Below, in pieces: positions 46,001-55,566 of a stretch of DNA of 58,388 nucleotides. The stretch comes from Enterococcus ureasiticus (lineage in GTDB: Bacteria; Bacillota; Bacilli; Lactobacillales; Enterococcaceae), in contig NZ_MIJZ01000018.1 in assembly GCF_001730285.1 (NCBI RefSeq), positions 1-58,388 of the forward strand. Reading direction: 5' to 3'. How positions within the stretch are numbered: the first letter of the stretch is position 1; each line of letters opens with the position of its first letter. Below the pieces are notes generated by a model. That model was not told the DNA's origin and searched no databases. It was given only the letters and a program-made list of their open reading frames with translations. Both the position numbers and the translations under genes were made by a program.

Positions 46001-46599
46001 TAGGCGCGCAACAACATGGCTTTATCGACTCTGTCGGTTTTGATATGTACTCACAAATGCTTTCAGAAGCAGTTGCCCGTAAACAAGGAAAAAATATCCA
46101 AGATCAAAAAACATCTGTTGAGATCGACTTGGGTATTGATGCTTATTTACCAACGAGCTATATTTCAGATGAGCGTCAAAAAATTGAGATTTATAAACGA
46201 ATTCGTCAGTTAGAAAATATGGATATGTATGATGAACTAGAAGCAGATCTGCTTGATCGATTTGGAGAATACCCAGATGAAGTGGCTCATTTATTAACGA
46301 CAGGTCAAATCAAAATGGATGGCGACCGTGCCTTAGTTGAAACAATCCGTAAGAGACAGCAGGAAATTACCTTTACTTTGAGTAAAATAGGTACGAAGAC
46401 TTATAATGTCGAACAGATATTTGAGGCACTATCTCAGACTCAACTAAAAGCGGATCTCGCTGTAGATAATGAAAAAATGTCCGTTCGTTTAAAAGTGCCT
46501 AAAAGTATGAAAGAAGCTGCTTGGTTGCAGGAAGTAGCGCTGTTTACCACAGCATTGAGACAAGAAAAATATAAGACTACGGCTGTTGAGACAGAATAA
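43066..46599 (+). CDS. mfd: Transcription-repair coupling factor Mfd
   Basis: The 1177-residue DNA translocase removes stalled RNA polymerase and recruits UvrA. Domains in order are a UvrB-like N-terminus (LAGSAKTLVM to about residue 350), the RNA polymerase-interacting domain (YVVHANHGIGKYIGM, about 500-570), two RecA-like motor lobes with Walker A GDVGYGKTEVA and DEEQRFG, a TRG segment with LLGAQQHGFIDSVGF, and the C-terminal UvrA-binding domain. The start is a TTG at 43066, nine bases after AAGGAGG. It follows pth by 33 nt. Confidence 0.97.
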   Translation: MNIIERIGASELAREWQKQLTGNTRQLITGLAGSAKTLVMTSGYKEKNKKIVVAVPNLYYGNQLVEDFRNILSDEEVYIFPVDEVLSAEMAFSSPEARAERVAALNFLLTDQAGIIVVPVAGLRKYLPSKQTWKQAQLYWEIGGEIELDTLAQQLVLMGYERQSLVGKPGDFSIRGSIVDVYPLNSEYPVRAELFDIEIDSLRYFEADTQRSVEAIESVMLSPMTDLVFSKEDLIHGEKELSKALEKRVAIAKDTAEKDFLQDYFGQLATSWSQGIPTDTAHYYTDLLYEIKTTLLDYIGEDSLVFVDDYARILEAEREIIREENEWQVLKLEEMRVFPEQTFGLEFHEQVRKMTFSTTFFSLFQKGMGNLRFQAIHNFQYRSMQQFFGQMPLLKTEMDRWQKQDQTVVVFVPTKERSQKVEELFRDFDISSVTVSADKLIEGKIQIVEGSLQSGFELPVEKIVAITEKEIFHTTTKKRARRQTVSNAERLKSYSDLKNGDYVVHANHGIGKYIGMQTLEVDGVHQDYITILYQNDDKLFIPVTQLNLIQKFVASEAKSPKVNKLGGSEWSKTKRKVSSKIEDIADDLIQLYASRESEKGYAFPPDDAYQKEFEDAFPYSETDDQLRSTAEIKHDMEKTRPMDRLLVGDVGYGKTEVALRAAFKAINNNKQVAFLVPTTILAQQHYETMLDRFEGFPVEVGLLSRFRTKKQQSETIEKIKHGQVDIVVGTHRLLSQDVNFSDLGLLVIDEEQRFGVKHKERLKQLRAQVDVLTLTATPIPRTLHMSMLGVRDLSVIETPPENRYPIQTYVMENNPGAIREAIEREMARDGQVFYLYNRVDTIEQKVEEIQALVPDARIAYAHGQMTEVQLENTLFDFIERQYDVLVTTTIIETGVDIPNANTLFVENADYMGLSTLYQLRGRVGRSNRVAYAYFMYEQQKILNEVSEKRLEAIKDFTELGSGFKIAMRDLSIRGAGNLLGAQQHGFIDSVGFDMYSQMLSEAVARKQGKNIQDQKTSVEIDLGIDAYLPTSYISDERQKIEIYKRIRQLENMDMYDELEADLLDRFGEYPDEVAHLLTTGQIKMDGDRALVETIRKRQQEITFTLSKIGTKTYNVEQIFEALSQTQLKADLAVDNEKMSVRLKVPKSMKEAAWLQEVALFTTALRQEKYKTTAVETE

Positions 46600-46607
46600 A
46601 AAAGACG

Positions 46608-47243
46608 GGTTTATTCAGATTTTAAACTATCTAGCTTCACGAGCTAACCTCTCGGAAAAAAGATAAAAATAGAGTGAGGTAAAAAGCACCTCAATCGATT
46701 TTTCCTATTTTTCAGTCGAGGTTAAACGAGCTCGTTACGCTTTTAAACTTATCTAGCTTCACGAGCTAACCTCTCGGAAAAAAGATAAAAATAGAGTGAG
46801 GTAAAAAGCACCTCAATCGATTTTTCCTATTTTTCAGTCGAGGTTAAACGAGCTCGTTACGCTTTTAAACTTATCTAGCTTCACGAGCTAACCTCTCGGA
46901 AAAAAGATAAAAATAGAGTGAGGTAAAAAGCACCTCAATCGATTTTTCCTATTTTTCAGTCGAGGTTAAACGAGCTCGTTACGCTTTTAAACTTATCTAG
47001 CTTCACGAGCTAACCTCTCGGAAAAAAGATAAAAATAGAGTGAGGTAAAAAGCACCTCAATCGATTTTTCCTATTTTTCAGTCGAGGTTAAACGAGCTCG
47101 TTACGCTTTTAAACTTATCTAGCTTCACGAGCTAGCTCTTCGGAAAAAAGATAAAATATGAATGAGGTAAAGAGCACCTCAGTCCTATTTTCTTATTTTT
47201 CTGTCAGAGCTGAACGAGCTCATTCAGCTTTTAAAATAGGAGG
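46608..47243 (+). repeat. Five-unit tandem array of a 122-bp foldback element
   Basis: The marker TAGCTTCACGAGCTA recurs at 46632, 46754, 46876, 46998 and 47120, exactly 122 bp apart. The first four units are essentially identical; the fifth is diverged, and a partial 3' end precedes the first. Each unit contains a TAGCT/AGCTA hairpin, a perfect TGAGGT-loop-ACCTCA hairpin inside a longer imperfect stem (AAAAATAG with CTATTTTT), and the palindrome AACGAGCTCGTT. The fifth ends in TAGGAGG, the ribosome site of the flippase gene. The array fills the 651-nt gap after mfd. There are no spacers, so it is not CRISPR. Confidence 0.95.
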
Positions 47244-47250
47244 TCAACGA

Positions 47251-48834
47251 ATGGCACACAAGGAAATGCGGTCAATGATGCAAGGTGCAGCTATTCTAAC
47301 CATTGCATCGTTTATTGCCAAAGTGCTGAGTGCGGTTTACCGGGTGCCTTTTCAAAACTTAGTTGGTGATGAAGGGTTCTATGTTTACCAACAGGTTTAT
47401 CCAATTTATGGTATTGCCATGACCTTAGGATTGTCGGGGCTGCCTCAGTTTATTTCGAAAGTCGTAGCAGAACAATCAGACATTAGTGAACAGAAAAAAG
47501 TTTTGCAAAAACTCTTTCCCTTTGTCTTTATGATTGCTGTTTTATGTTGGGCGTTTTTCTTTTTGGGGAGTCATGAAATTGCCTTTATGATGGGAGATTA
47601 TCGATTAGCCTCTTTGATTCAAGTTGTTTCTTTTACATTCTTGTTAGTGCCGATCTTGTCATTTTACAGAGGGAATTTTCAAGGACACCTATTGATGGTT
47701 CCAAGTGCCGTTTCTCAAGTGATGGAGCAAATTGTTCGAGTGGGTGTGATTTTGGTTGCAGCCTACTCTTTTAGCCGCTTTGGCTGGTCTGTTTATCAGA
47801 CAGGGACGATTGCAATGGGCGGGGCTTTGTTAGGTGGTCTTGTTGCTGCAGGGATTCTTTGGTATTACGATCGGAAAATTCGTGTAGGAAGTTCAGCTTA
47901 TCTGACGCAATGGAAAGTTGAAAAAGGTTCCAGAAAGTTATTTGGACGTTTAATGGTAGAAGGTGGGATCGTATCTTTATATAGTGCTTTTCTGATTTTC
48001 TTTCAATTAATTGATTCTTTTCTGGTTAAAAATTCCTTGGTTGCATCAGGAATTAGTGATTCTGCAGCTAAAATCGATAAAGGGGTCTATGATCGCGGTC
48101 AGCCTCTCGTTCAATTAGGCTTAGTTGTTGCGTTAGCGTTAAGTTCAAGTTTTTTACCAGCGCTGACAAAATATTTCATGAGCCAAGAAAAGGGGCGGTT
48201 CTTGCAAGCGGCTAAAATATTTTTACGCTTGACAACAACCATTGCCGCAGCCGCTTCGATAGGTCTAACACTGTTATTGCCGTATATAAACTTTGCTTTA
48301 TTTAAAGATTATAAGGGGAATGGTGTTCTAGGTGTATACGTTTGTTCGATTGCCTTTATGGCAGTAATTCAAGCCTACCAGAGTATTTTACAAAGCCGGA
48401 ATCAATTTTTCACGTCGATATTTTCGGCTGGGATCGGTTTGTTGGTCAAGCTGTTCTTAACAAGCTCTTTGACCTATACTTTTGGAACAATGGGTGCAAG
48501 TGTTTCAACAATCGCAGGCTTAGTGGCCACCTTATTTTTACTGATACTTTTTTCAAAAAAAGAGATCAATCGTTTTGTTGTAGAAAATCATTTCTTTAGA
48601 AAATTAACGATTAGTTTAGGAACGATGGGATTTGTGTTACTCTGTTATCAAGGCGGTATTGCAATTTTATTAGGAACTATCGAGCATCGTGGACAAGCGT
48701 TGATCATTGCAATAATAGGTGTTTTAATTGGCGGGGCAACATTTATTATTATTATTATTAAAATAAAGTTATTTACAATTCGGGAATGGCTGACATTACC
48801 GTTTGGAGCGAAAATACTAAGAATGAAGAGGTAA
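47251..48834 (+). CDS. MATE/MOP-type polysaccharide or lipid-linked precursor flippase
   Basis: The 527-residue protein has about 14 helices and belongs to the MOP superfamily polysaccharide biosynthesis/SpoVB-MurJ-like group. The N-terminal [20 protein letters not shown] and [20 protein letters not shown] are typical. It corresponds in position to YabM in the Bacillus mfd-yabM-yabN-yabO-yabP-divIC region and could flip lipid II or another lipid-linked glycan. The start is the ATG at 47251, seven bases after TAGGAGG supplied by the repeat array; a frame start at 47158 lies inside the repeat and lacks a ribosome site. Confidence 0.88.
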   Translation: MAHKEMRSMMQGAAILTIASFIAKVLSAVYRVPFQNLVGDEGFYVYQQVYPIYGIAMTLGLSGLPQFISKVVAEQSDISEQKKVLQKLFPFVFMIAVLCWAFFFLGSHEIAFMMGDYRLASLIQVVSFTFLLVPILSFYRGNFQGHLLMVPSAVSQVMEQIVRVGVILVAAYSFSRFGWSVYQTGTIAMGGALLGGLVAAGILWYYDRKIRVGSSAYLTQWKVEKGSRKLFGRLMVEGGIVSLYSAFLIFFQLIDSFLVKNSLVASGISDSAAKIDKGVYDRGQPLVQLGLVVALALSSSFLPALTKYFMSQEKGRFLQAAKIFLRLTTTIAAAASIGLTLLLPYINFALFKDYKGNGVLGVYVCSIAFMAVIQAYQSILQSRNQFFTSIFSAGIGLLVKLFLTSSLTYTFGTMGASVSTIAGLVATLFLLILFSKKEINRFVVENHFFRKLTISLGTMGFVLLCYQGGIAILLGTIEHRGQALIIAIIGVLIGGATFIIIIIKIKLFTIREWLTLPFGAKILRMKR

Positions 48835-48839
48835 GGTTT

Positions 48840-49115
48840 ATGCGTTTAGACAAATTTTTAAAAGTTTCACGTATTATTAAAAGAAGACCTGTAGCCAAAG
48901 AAGTTGCAGATAAAGGTCGGATTCAAATCAATGGTATCTTGGCAAAATCATCAAGTAACGTAAAAATCGGTGACCAAGTGAAGATCCAATTTGGTAATAA
49001 AATCTTAGAAATCGAAGTGCTTGAACTTCGTGATTCAACGAAAAAAGAAGATGCAGAAAAGATGTATCAGATTGTTTCAGAGAAAAGAGTCGAAAATAGT
49101 GATAATTTAGATTAG
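48840..49115 (+). CDS. rqcP: S4-domain ribosome quality control protein RqcP
   Basis: The 91-residue protein is almost wholly an S4 RNA-binding domain: [19 protein letters not shown] and [15 protein letters not shown]. It matches B. subtilis YabO (RqcP), which works with RqcH in alanine tailing of stalled nascent chains on 50S subunits. The position between the flippase and divIC is as in Bacillus. The start is the ATG at 48840, with GAGG nine bases upstream, five bases after the flippase stop, so it is probably cotranscribed with it. Confidence 0.9.
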   Translation: MRLDKFLKVSRIIKRRPVAKEVADKGRIQINGILAKSSSNVKIGDQVKIQFGNKILEIEVLELRDSTKKEDAEKMYQIVSEKRVENSDNLD

Positions 49116-49141
49116 ACAAGCTTCTTAGATGTTGGTATAAT
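49113..49141 (+). promoter_or_regulatory. divIC promoter
   Basis: TAGACA at 49113-49118 and TATAAT at 49136-49141 are 17 bases apart, with the extended TG at 49133-49134. The -35 overlaps the rqcP stop codon. Confidence 0.75.
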
Positions 49142-49177
49142 AAGACAGACAAACCAAAAACGAGTGGAGCGTAAGAC

Positions 49178-49639
49178 ATGGGAAAAAAGAAAAAAGACAT
49201 GGACAAAGTTGCTGCATTAGATAATGAGTATACAAAAGAACAGTATGCCGAATTTCAAAAACAGCAAAAGCAGTTGATTTTCAGGCGCCGCCGTCTGGCA
49301 GTTGTTTTTCTCGTAGCGTTTGTGATTTTTATCGTTTCAGGTATCCAGCTAGTGAAAGACTATCAGCAACTGAGTGCTTTTAAAACACAGCAAGCTGAAG
49401 CTGTAGCTGAGTCGGCAGAAGCAGATAAGAAGTTAAATCGTTTAGAACAAGATGTTGCTCTTTTAAGAGATGACGATTACGTGGCGAAGTTGGCCCGCAG
49501 CCGTTATTATGTTTCTAAAGAAGGCGAACAAATCTACAACATTCCAGAGTTAGGCGGAACGACTAGCTCTAGTAATGAACAAAAATCATCAGATAGTCAA
49601 TCACAGTCTCATTCATCTGAAAAACAATCAGGCGAATAA
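49178..49639 (+). CDS. divIC: Septum formation initiator DivIC
   Basis: The 153-residue protein is bitopic: a charged cytoplasmic N-terminus, one helix at about 46-64 (LAVVFLVAFVIFIVSGIQL), then an extracellular coiled coil and the family motif DDDYVAKLARSRYYVSKEGE. The tail is rich in Ser and Gln. DivIC forms the FtsL-DivIB-DivIC complex of the divisome. Position beside rqcP and the S1 protein is as in Bacillus. GGAG lies eight bases before the ATG. Confidence 0.92.
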   Translation: MGKKKKDMDKVAALDNEYTKEQYAEFQKQQKQLIFRRRRLAVVFLVAFVIFIVSGIQLVKDYQQLSAFKTQQAEAVAESAEADKKLNRLEQDVALLRDDDYVAKLARSRYYVSKEGEQIYNIPELGGTTSSSNEQKSSDSQSQSHSSEKQSGE

Positions 49640-49682
49640 CTGCAGATATAATAGGGTAAATAATAGGAGGAACATTTTTTTT

Positions 49683-50159
49683 ATGTCAATTGAAGTAGGA
49701 GCGAAGTTGCCAGGAAAAGTGTCTGGCATCACGAATTTTGGTGCCTTCATCGATCTAGGTGAAGGAAAAACAGGGTTGGTTCACATTAGTGAAGTATCAA
49801 ATGGGTTTGTAAAAGATATTCATGATGTATTGACCGTAGGGGATGAAGTGACGGTAAAAGTTACCTCAGTCGGTGATGATGGTAAAGTAGGCTTGTCTAT
49901 TCGTAAAGCACAAGAACAAGCAGCAGAACCAAAACGTGAATATCAACGTCGTGAGAACAATGGAAATCAAGCAAGTCGTGACCGTGGAGCAGCACGTCCA
50001 GCACCTAAAAAACAATTTACAAGAGCGCAACCTATGAATTCAAGTCAAGATTTTGATTCATTAATGACCTCATTTTTAAAAGATAGTGATGATCGTTTAA
50101 CTTCATTGAAACGTAATACAGAAGGTAAACGTGGCGGGCGCGGCGGACGCCGTAACTAA
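49683..50159 (+). CDS. S1-domain RNA-binding protein (YabR-like)
   Basis: The 158-residue protein has one S1 domain (residues about 1-75; GAKLPGKVSGITNFGAFIDL and GLVHISEVS) and a basic, Arg/Gly-rich tail ending RGGRGGRRN. It matches YabR of Bacillus and related general-stress S1 proteins of cocci. It probably binds RNA or ribosomes. The start is the ATG at 49683 after AGGAGGA; an earlier in-frame ATG at 49575 lies inside divIC. It follows divIC by 43 nt. Confidence 0.9.
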   Translation: MSIEVGAKLPGKVSGITNFGAFIDLGEGKTGLVHISEVSNGFVKDIHDVLTVGDEVTVKVTSVGDDGKVGLSIRKAQEQAAEPKREYQRRENNGNQASRDRGAARPAPKKQFTRAQPMNSSQDFDSLMTSFLKDSDDRLTSLKRNTEGKRGGRGGRRN

Positions 50160-50173
50160 CCAATAAATAATTG

Positions 50174-50205
50174 AAGCTGAGCGAAAGCTCGGCTTTTATG
50201 TTTTT
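50174..50205 (+). terminator. Terminator after the S1-domain gene
   Basis: AAGCTGAGC-GAAA-GCTCGGCTT is a GNRA-loop hairpin followed by TTATGTTTTT. Confidence 0.78.
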
Positions 50206-50253
50206 GGCATTTTTTTGATAAGTCTATAAACTATGGAACAAAGAGGTGAGTAG

Positions 50254-51636
50254 ATGTTTCAAGAATTTTATGATCATTGTAAAAGAAATGAATATTGGCA
50301 GTCAAACCAAAAAATTTTATTGGCAGTTTCAGGTGGAGTCGATTCAATGGTTTTGTTGGAATTGATGCAAATTGCTGCCCAAAAAGACCACTTGGAGCTG
50401 GCAGTAGCTCATATCGATCACCAGTTACGTATGGAATCAAAGGCGGAAGCAGACTATCTAAAAAGCTATTGTCTAAAAAAAGAAATTCCATACTATAGTA
50501 AAACCTGGGAAGAATTAGACAAAACAAAAGATACAGAAGCTCGTGCTCGTAAGTTCCGCTATGATTTTTTTGCTGAAATTATGGAACAAGAAGAAATCTC
50601 TTTACTTTTGACGGCACACCACAGCGATGACCAAGCTGAGACGATTTTAATGAAGTTGACAAGAGGAAGTGCTCTACCAAATTTAGTAGGAATTAGAGCA
50701 AAACAGTCATTTGGGAACGGTGAGCTGATTCGTCCTTTCTTAATTTTTTCCAAAGAACGATTAGAACAGTTCGCTAAAGAGTCAGCAATTGTGTATTTTG
50801 AAGATAGCTCAAATCAGAGTAATACATATATGCGCAATCGTTTCAGGCATCAAGTTGTTCCGCTCTTAAAAAAAGAGAACCCAAGATTTTTGCAGCATAT
50901 GGCAGATTTTAGTGAGCAAATCACGTTAGCTGACGAAATTATTCAGTTCGTTATAGAACCGAAGTACAACAAGTGGGTGATTGAAACAACAGAAGGCTGG
51001 TTAGTCCAACTATCTGAGTTGAAGCAAGAAAAAAGAAGTGTACAGACCTTTTTCTTAGTGACCCTGTTTCAACGTACGATTGTACCTATTGGTGTGACAA
51101 TCAGTCGAATGCAGATTGAGCAACTTTTGTTTTTACTGGATCAACCAGCGCCTCAATTGTCCATGGATTTTGAACAAGGTTGGCAAGTTGTGAAAGAATA
51201 TAACACGTTTCGCCTCCAAAAAAACGAATTAGCTCATGAAAAGCAATTGTTTCATTTAAATAGTAATGACCATATCTTTCTTTCAGAAAATGAATGGTTA
51301 GGGATAGAAACGTCAGAAAGAAAACTCGTCCCTCCTGAAAAAATAAAAGATTGGTCAGAATTTTCTTTGCTTATAAGCGAACAAACGTTATTACCGTTAA
51401 CGATCCGTCATCGGAAAGATGGAGACAGAATTTCGTTAACACCAAATCTAACCAAAAGATTAAATCGACTTTTTATTGACCAAAAAATCCCCAATTTAAT
51501 CAGAGAACGAGCCTGGGTTATTCTTTCTGCTGACGATAAGATTATTTGGGTTCCGAAATTTGCAAATTCATATTTGAGTATTCCTAAAGAAACTGATAAA
51601 ATACTCTACAGGCTCCTTTATAAAATAAAAGAGTAA
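50254..51636 (+). CDS. tilS: tRNA(Ile)-lysidine synthetase
   Basis: The 460-residue protein makes lysidine at position 34 of the AUA-reading isoleucine tRNA. The ATP PP-loop is VSGGVDS (25-31). ATP-pyrophosphatase features AHIDHQLR and TAHHSDDQAETILMKLTRGS follow, then NRFRHQVVPLL and the C-terminal TilS domain with RKDGDRI. AGAGGTG lies six bases before the ATG. It is followed by hpt after 79 nt, as in Bacillus. Confidence 0.96.
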   Translation: MFQEFYDHCKRNEYWQSNQKILLAVSGGVDSMVLLELMQIAAQKDHLELAVAHIDHQLRMESKAEADYLKSYCLKKEIPYYSKTWEELDKTKDTEARARKFRYDFFAEIMEQEEISLLLTAHHSDDQAETILMKLTRGSALPNLVGIRAKQSFGNGELIRPFLIFSKERLEQFAKESAIVYFEDSSNQSNTYMRNRFRHQVVPLLKKENPRFLQHMADFSEQITLADEIIQFVIEPKYNKWVIETTEGWLVQLSELKQEKRSVQTFFLVTLFQRTIVPIGVTISRMQIEQLLFLLDQPAPQLSMDFEQGWQVVKEYNTFRLQKNELAHEKQLFHLNSNDHIFLSENEWLGIETSERKLVPPEKIKDWSEFSLLISEQTLLPLTIRHRKDGDRISLTPNLTKRLNRLFIDQKIPNLIRERAWVILSADDKIIWVPKFANSYLSIPKETDKILYRLLYKIKE

Positions 51637-51715
51637 CACCTAAAAATTATTTTTATTCAAAGAAGCAAAATAACATAAAATAATAACTACAGACCTCAAA
51701 GGAGAAGGAAGCAAT

Positions 51716-52261
51716 ATGTTAGAGAATGATATTAAACAAGTTTTGATCACGAAAGAGCAAATTCTTGAAAAATCAACTGAACTTGGCAAACAACTAACAG
51801 AAGATTACAAGGATAAAAATCCTTTAGTAATCGGTATTTTAAAAGGTGCAATACCTTTCATGGCTGATATCACACGTTGCATCGATACTCATTTAGAAAT
51901 GGATTTTATGGCCGTATCTAGCTATGGAAATGCAACCGTATCTTCTGGTGAAGTGAAAATCATCAAGGATCTTGATACAAATGTTGAAGGACGTGATATC
52001 CTGATCGTAGAAGATATTATCGACAGCGGGCGCACATTAGCCTATCTAGTTGATCTTTTTAAATACAGAAAAGCCGCATCTGTGAAGATTGTCACGTTGT
52101 TGGATAAACCAGAAGGACGTGTGGTTGATATCGTCGCAGACTATGTTGGCTTTGATGTACCTAATGAATTTGTTGTAGGTTATGGTTTGGATTATGCAGA
52201 AGCTTACCGAAATCTACCTTACGTAGGCGTTTTGAAACCTGAAATCTACGAATCAAATTAA
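51716..52261 (+). CDS. hpt: Hypoxanthine(-guanine) phosphoribosyltransferase
   Basis: The 181-residue enzyme converts hypoxanthine or guanine plus PRPP to IMP or GMP. The PRPP motif is [26 protein letters not shown] and [18 protein letters not shown] are typical of bacterial HPRT. It would salvage hypoxanthine or guanine, including hypoxanthine from the adenine deaminase of this window. AAGGAGAAGG lies close before the ATG. It sits between tilS and ftsH. Confidence 0.96.
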   Translation: MLENDIKQVLITKEQILEKSTELGKQLTEDYKDKNPLVIGILKGAIPFMADITRCIDTHLEMDFMAVSSYGNATVSSGEVKIIKDLDTNVEGRDILIVEDIIDSGRTLAYLVDLFKYRKAASVKIVTLLDKPEGRVVDIVADYVGFDVPNEFVVGYGLDYAEAYRNLPYVGVLKPEIYESN

Positions 52262-52282
52262 TATCTCTCTTAGATTTAGTTA

Positions 52283-52291
52283 TGTTACAAT
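52283..52291 (+). promoter_or_regulatory. Extended -10 upstream of ftsH
   Basis: TG-t-TACAAT lies in the 100-nt hpt-ftsH gap, 70 nt before the ftsH start. No clear -35 is seen. Confidence 0.45.
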
Positions 52292-52361
52292 GTAATGGTC
52301 AGAATTGATAAAAAATAAACCGTAAAATTAAATTACGCGCAGTAGTCAAAGGAGGACAGGC

Positions 52362-54524
52362 ATGAATAAAAAGAATAGCGGCATGAAAAATGGCCTATAT
52401 TATGTATTGCTGATTTTGGCGATGGTCATGGTTGTTTATTTCATTTTTGGAAATAACAATCCCCAGTCACCAGATATCGAATACTCAACCTTCAGTACCC
52501 AGTTAGAAGAAGGTAAAGTGAAAGAACTGACGATCCAACCAACTAATGGTGTGTACAAGATCACAGGTCAGTACAAAGAAAAACAAGAAATCAAAAACAC
52601 TGGCGGTCTTTCATTGTGGGGATCAACAGAAGTTTCTACAAAATCATTCACCACGATTGTTTTGCCAAGTGATATCACATTATCTGGCATTCAAGATATG
52701 GCCCAAGAAAATAATGTGAAACTTTCTGTGAAAGAACAATCATCAAGTGGTGCTTGGCTTTCTATCTTATTTAGTTTCTTACCGATCGTATTGTTCATCT
52801 TCTTATTCTATATGATGATGGGACAACAAGGCGGCGGTGGAGGTGGCGGCGGCCGTGTCATGAATTTTGGTAAATCTAAAGCCAAAGAAGCAGACAAAAA
52901 AGCGAACCGCGTACGCTTCTCTGATGTAGCCGGAGCCGAAGAAGAAAAACAAGAATTAGTCGAAGTAGTCGAATTCTTAAAAGATCCTCGACGTTTCGTC
53001 GAATTAGGTGCTCGTATTCCAGCAGGTGTTCTTTTAGAAGGGCCTCCCGGAACTGGTAAAACCTTACTTGCTAAAGCCGTTGCCGGTGAAGCAGGCGTAC
53101 CTTTCTACTCTATCTCAGGTTCAGACTTCGTTGAAATGTTTGTCGGTGTCGGTGCAAGCCGTGTCCGTGATCTATTTGAAACGGCGAAGAAAAATGCACC
53201 AGCAATCATCTTCATCGATGAAATCGATGCAGTTGGTCGTCAACGTGGTGCTGGTATGGGTGGCGGACACGATGAACGTGAACAAACCCTAAACCAATTA
53301 CTTGTTGAAATGGATGGATTTGATGGCAACGAAGGTGTTATCGTCGTAGCTGCAACAAACCGTTCAGACGTGTTAGACCCAGCGTTATTACGTCCAGGTC
53401 GTTTTGACCGTCAAATTTTAGTTGGCCGTCCGGATGTGAAAGGCCGTGAAGCAATTCTTAAAGTTCATGCTCGTAACAAACCATTGGCTGATGACGTTGA
53501 TTTGAAAGTCGTGGCACAACAAACACCAGGTTTTGCTGGTGCAGATTTAGAGAACGTCTTAAACGAAGCGGCTTTAGTAGCAGCTCGTCGTAATAAGAAG
53601 AAAATTGACGCATCTGACGTGGATGAAGCAGAAGATCGCGTAATTGCAGGACCAGCGAAGAAAGATCGCGTAATTAATAAAAAAGAACGCGAAATGGTTG
53701 CGTACCATGAAGCTGGGCATACAATCGTTGGTTTAGTATTAAGTCGTGCCCGTATCGTTCACAAAGTAACGATCATTCCTCGTGGACGCGCTGGCGGTTA
53801 CATGATTGCTTTACCAAAAGAAGATCAATTCTTAATGACTAAAGAAGACATGTTTGAACAAATCGTTGGTTTACTTGGTGGACGTACAGCGGAAGAAATT
53901 ATTTTCGGTGTTCAATCAACAGGTGCATCTAATGACTTTGAACAAGCGACAGGCATTGCCCGTAGTATGGTAACTGAATATGGGATGAGCGACAAATTAG
54001 GTCCAGTTCAATATGAAGGAAACCACCAAGTCTTCGTTGGCCGTGATTATGGTCAAACAAAAGCATATTCTGAGCAAGTTGCATATGAAATCGATCAAGA
54101 AGTACGTCGTATCTTGATGGAAGCTCACGATAAAGCGCGTGAAATTATCGAAGCACATCGTGCGCAGCACAAACTAATCGCTGAAAAACTATTAGAGTAT
54201 GAAACATTAGATGCTCGCAGTATCAAATCATTGTTTGAAGAAGGTGTTATGCCTCAAGACGTTATCGATAGCCAATTCCCTAGTGAAAAAGCACAGACGT
54301 TTGAAGAAGCAAAACGTGCATTAGAAGAAAAAGATGCACAAAGACAAGCCGAAGAAAAACAAGATTTTGAAGAAGCGAAACAAGAATTAAATGACGAAGC
54401 GGAAGAATTAAAAGCGGACAGCGAAAAAACAGAAGAAAAAGTCCAATCAGAAGTTAAATCTGATGATGAGACTAAAAATGATTCTGAATATGACCGTAAT
54501 AATTTTGATGATCGTTACAAATAA
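52362..54524 (+). CDS. ftsH: ATP-dependent zinc metalloprotease FtsH
   Basis: The 720-residue membrane AAA+ protease has helices at about 9-28 and 130-152 around an extracytoplasmic domain, then a Gly-rich linker. Walker A is GPPGTGKT (about 227-234), the second region of homology contains [13 protein letters not shown], and the zinc site is HEAGH (449-453). The tail after residue 640 is a long acidic, Glu/Lys-rich extension. It degrades misfolded membrane proteins and regulators. It lies after hpt, as in Bacillus and other cocci. Confidence 0.97.
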   Translation: MNKKNSGMKNGLYYVLLILAMVMVVYFIFGNNNPQSPDIEYSTFSTQLEEGKVKELTIQPTNGVYKITGQYKEKQEIKNTGGLSLWGSTEVSTKSFTTIVLPSDITLSGIQDMAQENNVKLSVKEQSSSGAWLSILFSFLPIVLFIFLFYMMMGQQGGGGGGGGRVMNFGKSKAKEADKKANRVRFSDVAGAEEEKQELVEVVEFLKDPRRFVELGARIPAGVLLEGPPGTGKTLLAKAVAGEAGVPFYSISGSDFVEMFVGVGASRVRDLFETAKKNAPAIIFIDEIDAVGRQRGAGMGGGHDEREQTLNQLLVEMDGFDGNEGVIVVAATNRSDVLDPALLRPGRFDRQILVGRPDVKGREAILKVHARNKPLADDVDLKVVAQQTPGFAGADLENVLNEAALVAARRNKKKIDASDVDEAEDRVIAGPAKKDRVINKKEREMVAYHEAGHTIVGLVLSRARIVHKVTIIPRGRAGGYMIALPKEDQFLMTKEDMFEQIVGLLGGRTAEEIIFGVQSTGASNDFEQATGIARSMVTEYGMSDKLGPVQYEGNHQVFVGRDYGQTKAYSEQVAYEIDQEVRRILMEAHDKAREIIEAHRAQHKLIAEKLLEYETLDARSIKSLFEEGVMPQDVIDSQFPSEKAQTFEEAKRALEEKDAQRQAEEKQDFEEAKQELNDEAEELKADSEKTEEKVQSEVKSDDETKNDSEYDRNNFDDRYK

Positions 54525-54531
54525 AACATGT

Positions 54532-54562
54532 AGAGCATCCCTTTTATGGGGTGCTCTTTTCT
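54532..54562 (+). terminator. ftsH terminator
   Basis: AGAGCATCCC pairs with GGGGTGCTCT (one G-T pair) around a six-base loop, followed by TTTTC. It lies just after the ftsH stop. Confidence 0.82.
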
Positions 54563-54657
54563 ATAAGTTAAAATTATTTAGTTGAAAAAATGGCTAATTC
54601 CTAGTATTATCTGGTAATGAGTCAGAAAATGTACCAATCGAGAAGAGGGAAATAAAA

Positions 54658-55554
54658 ATGGAAGATTACTTAGTAAAGGCATTATGTTATGAAGGATCGA
54701 TTCGCGCATATGCGGTTTGCGCAACAAATACAATTTCAGAAGCACAAAAACGCCATGATACATGGAGTTCGTCAACGGCTGCATTAGGCAGAACAATGGT
54801 GGGCGCTTTACTACTTGGCGCAACATTAAAAGGCGAAGATAAATTAACTGTGAAAGTTCAAGGAAATGGACCAGCAGGAAGCATTGTTGTTGATAGTGAC
54901 GGAAGCGGTAATACAAAAGGCTACATAAAGAATCCGCACGTTAGCTTAACTCTGAATGAAAGTGGTAAAATCGATGTTCGCGGCGCAGTTGGAACAGAAG
55001 GAATTTTCACTGTAATCAAAGATTTAGGTTTGAAAGAAACTTTTTCAGGACAAACTCCGATTGTTTCTGGTGAAATTGGTGAAGATTTTACTTACTTCAT
55101 GGCGGTCTCAGAGCAAATCCCGTCAGCAATCGGCTTGAGTGTTTTAGTTGATACAGATGAAAGTGTCAAAGCGGCTGGCGGATTTATGATCCAAGTGATG
55201 CCAGGAGCAGATGAAAAAACAATTGATTTTATTGAACAACGCTTGCAAGAAGTACCGATGATTTCCCGTTTGATTGATGAAGGCGAATCACCTGAAGGGA
55301 TTTTAGAACGTCTGCTTGGTAAAGACGAAATTGAAATCCTGGAAAAAATGCCTGTTCAATTTAAATGTAACTGCTCAAAAGAAAAATTTGGTACAGCAAT
55401 CATTGCAGTTGGCTTAGATGAAATCAACGCAATGATTGAAGAAGATCATGGTGCAGAAGCAGTTTGCCAATTCTGTGGTAACAAATATCATTATAGTGAA
55501 GAGGATTTAATTGAACTACGCGATGAAGCAATCAAAAATACCCGTGAAAAGTAG
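54658..55554 (+). CDS. hslO: Redox-regulated chaperone Hsp33
   Basis: The 298-residue protein is a holdase activated by oxidative unfolding. The C-terminal zinc-binding cysteines are all present: CNCSKEK and CQFCGNKY. N-terminal family segments are [14 protein letters not shown] and [24 protein letters not shown] lies eight bases before the ATG. The dusB gene follows after 12 nt, a pairing conserved in many Firmicutes. Confidence 0.96.
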   Translation: MEDYLVKALCYEGSIRAYAVCATNTISEAQKRHDTWSSSTAALGRTMVGALLLGATLKGEDKLTVKVQGNGPAGSIVVDSDGSGNTKGYIKNPHVSLTLNESGKIDVRGAVGTEGIFTVIKDLGLKETFSGQTPIVSGEIGEDFTYFMAVSEQIPSAIGLSVLVDTDESVKAAGGFMIQVMPGADEKTIDFIEQRLQEVPMISRLIDEGESPEGILERLLGKDEIEILEKMPVQFKCNCSKEKFGTAIIAVGLDEINAMIEEDHGAEAVCQFCGNKYHYSEEDLIELRDEAIKNTREK

Positions 55555-55566
55555 GAGAGAAGCGCT

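Noticed and set aside
46608-47243. CRISPR array
   Set aside because: The 122-bp units are contiguous and fully repeated; there are no unique spacers and no cas genes nearby.
47158-47250. N-terminal extension of the flippase gene
   Set aside because: The extension is translated repeat element without a ribosome site; the ATG at 47251 has TAGGAGG and begins the family N-terminus.
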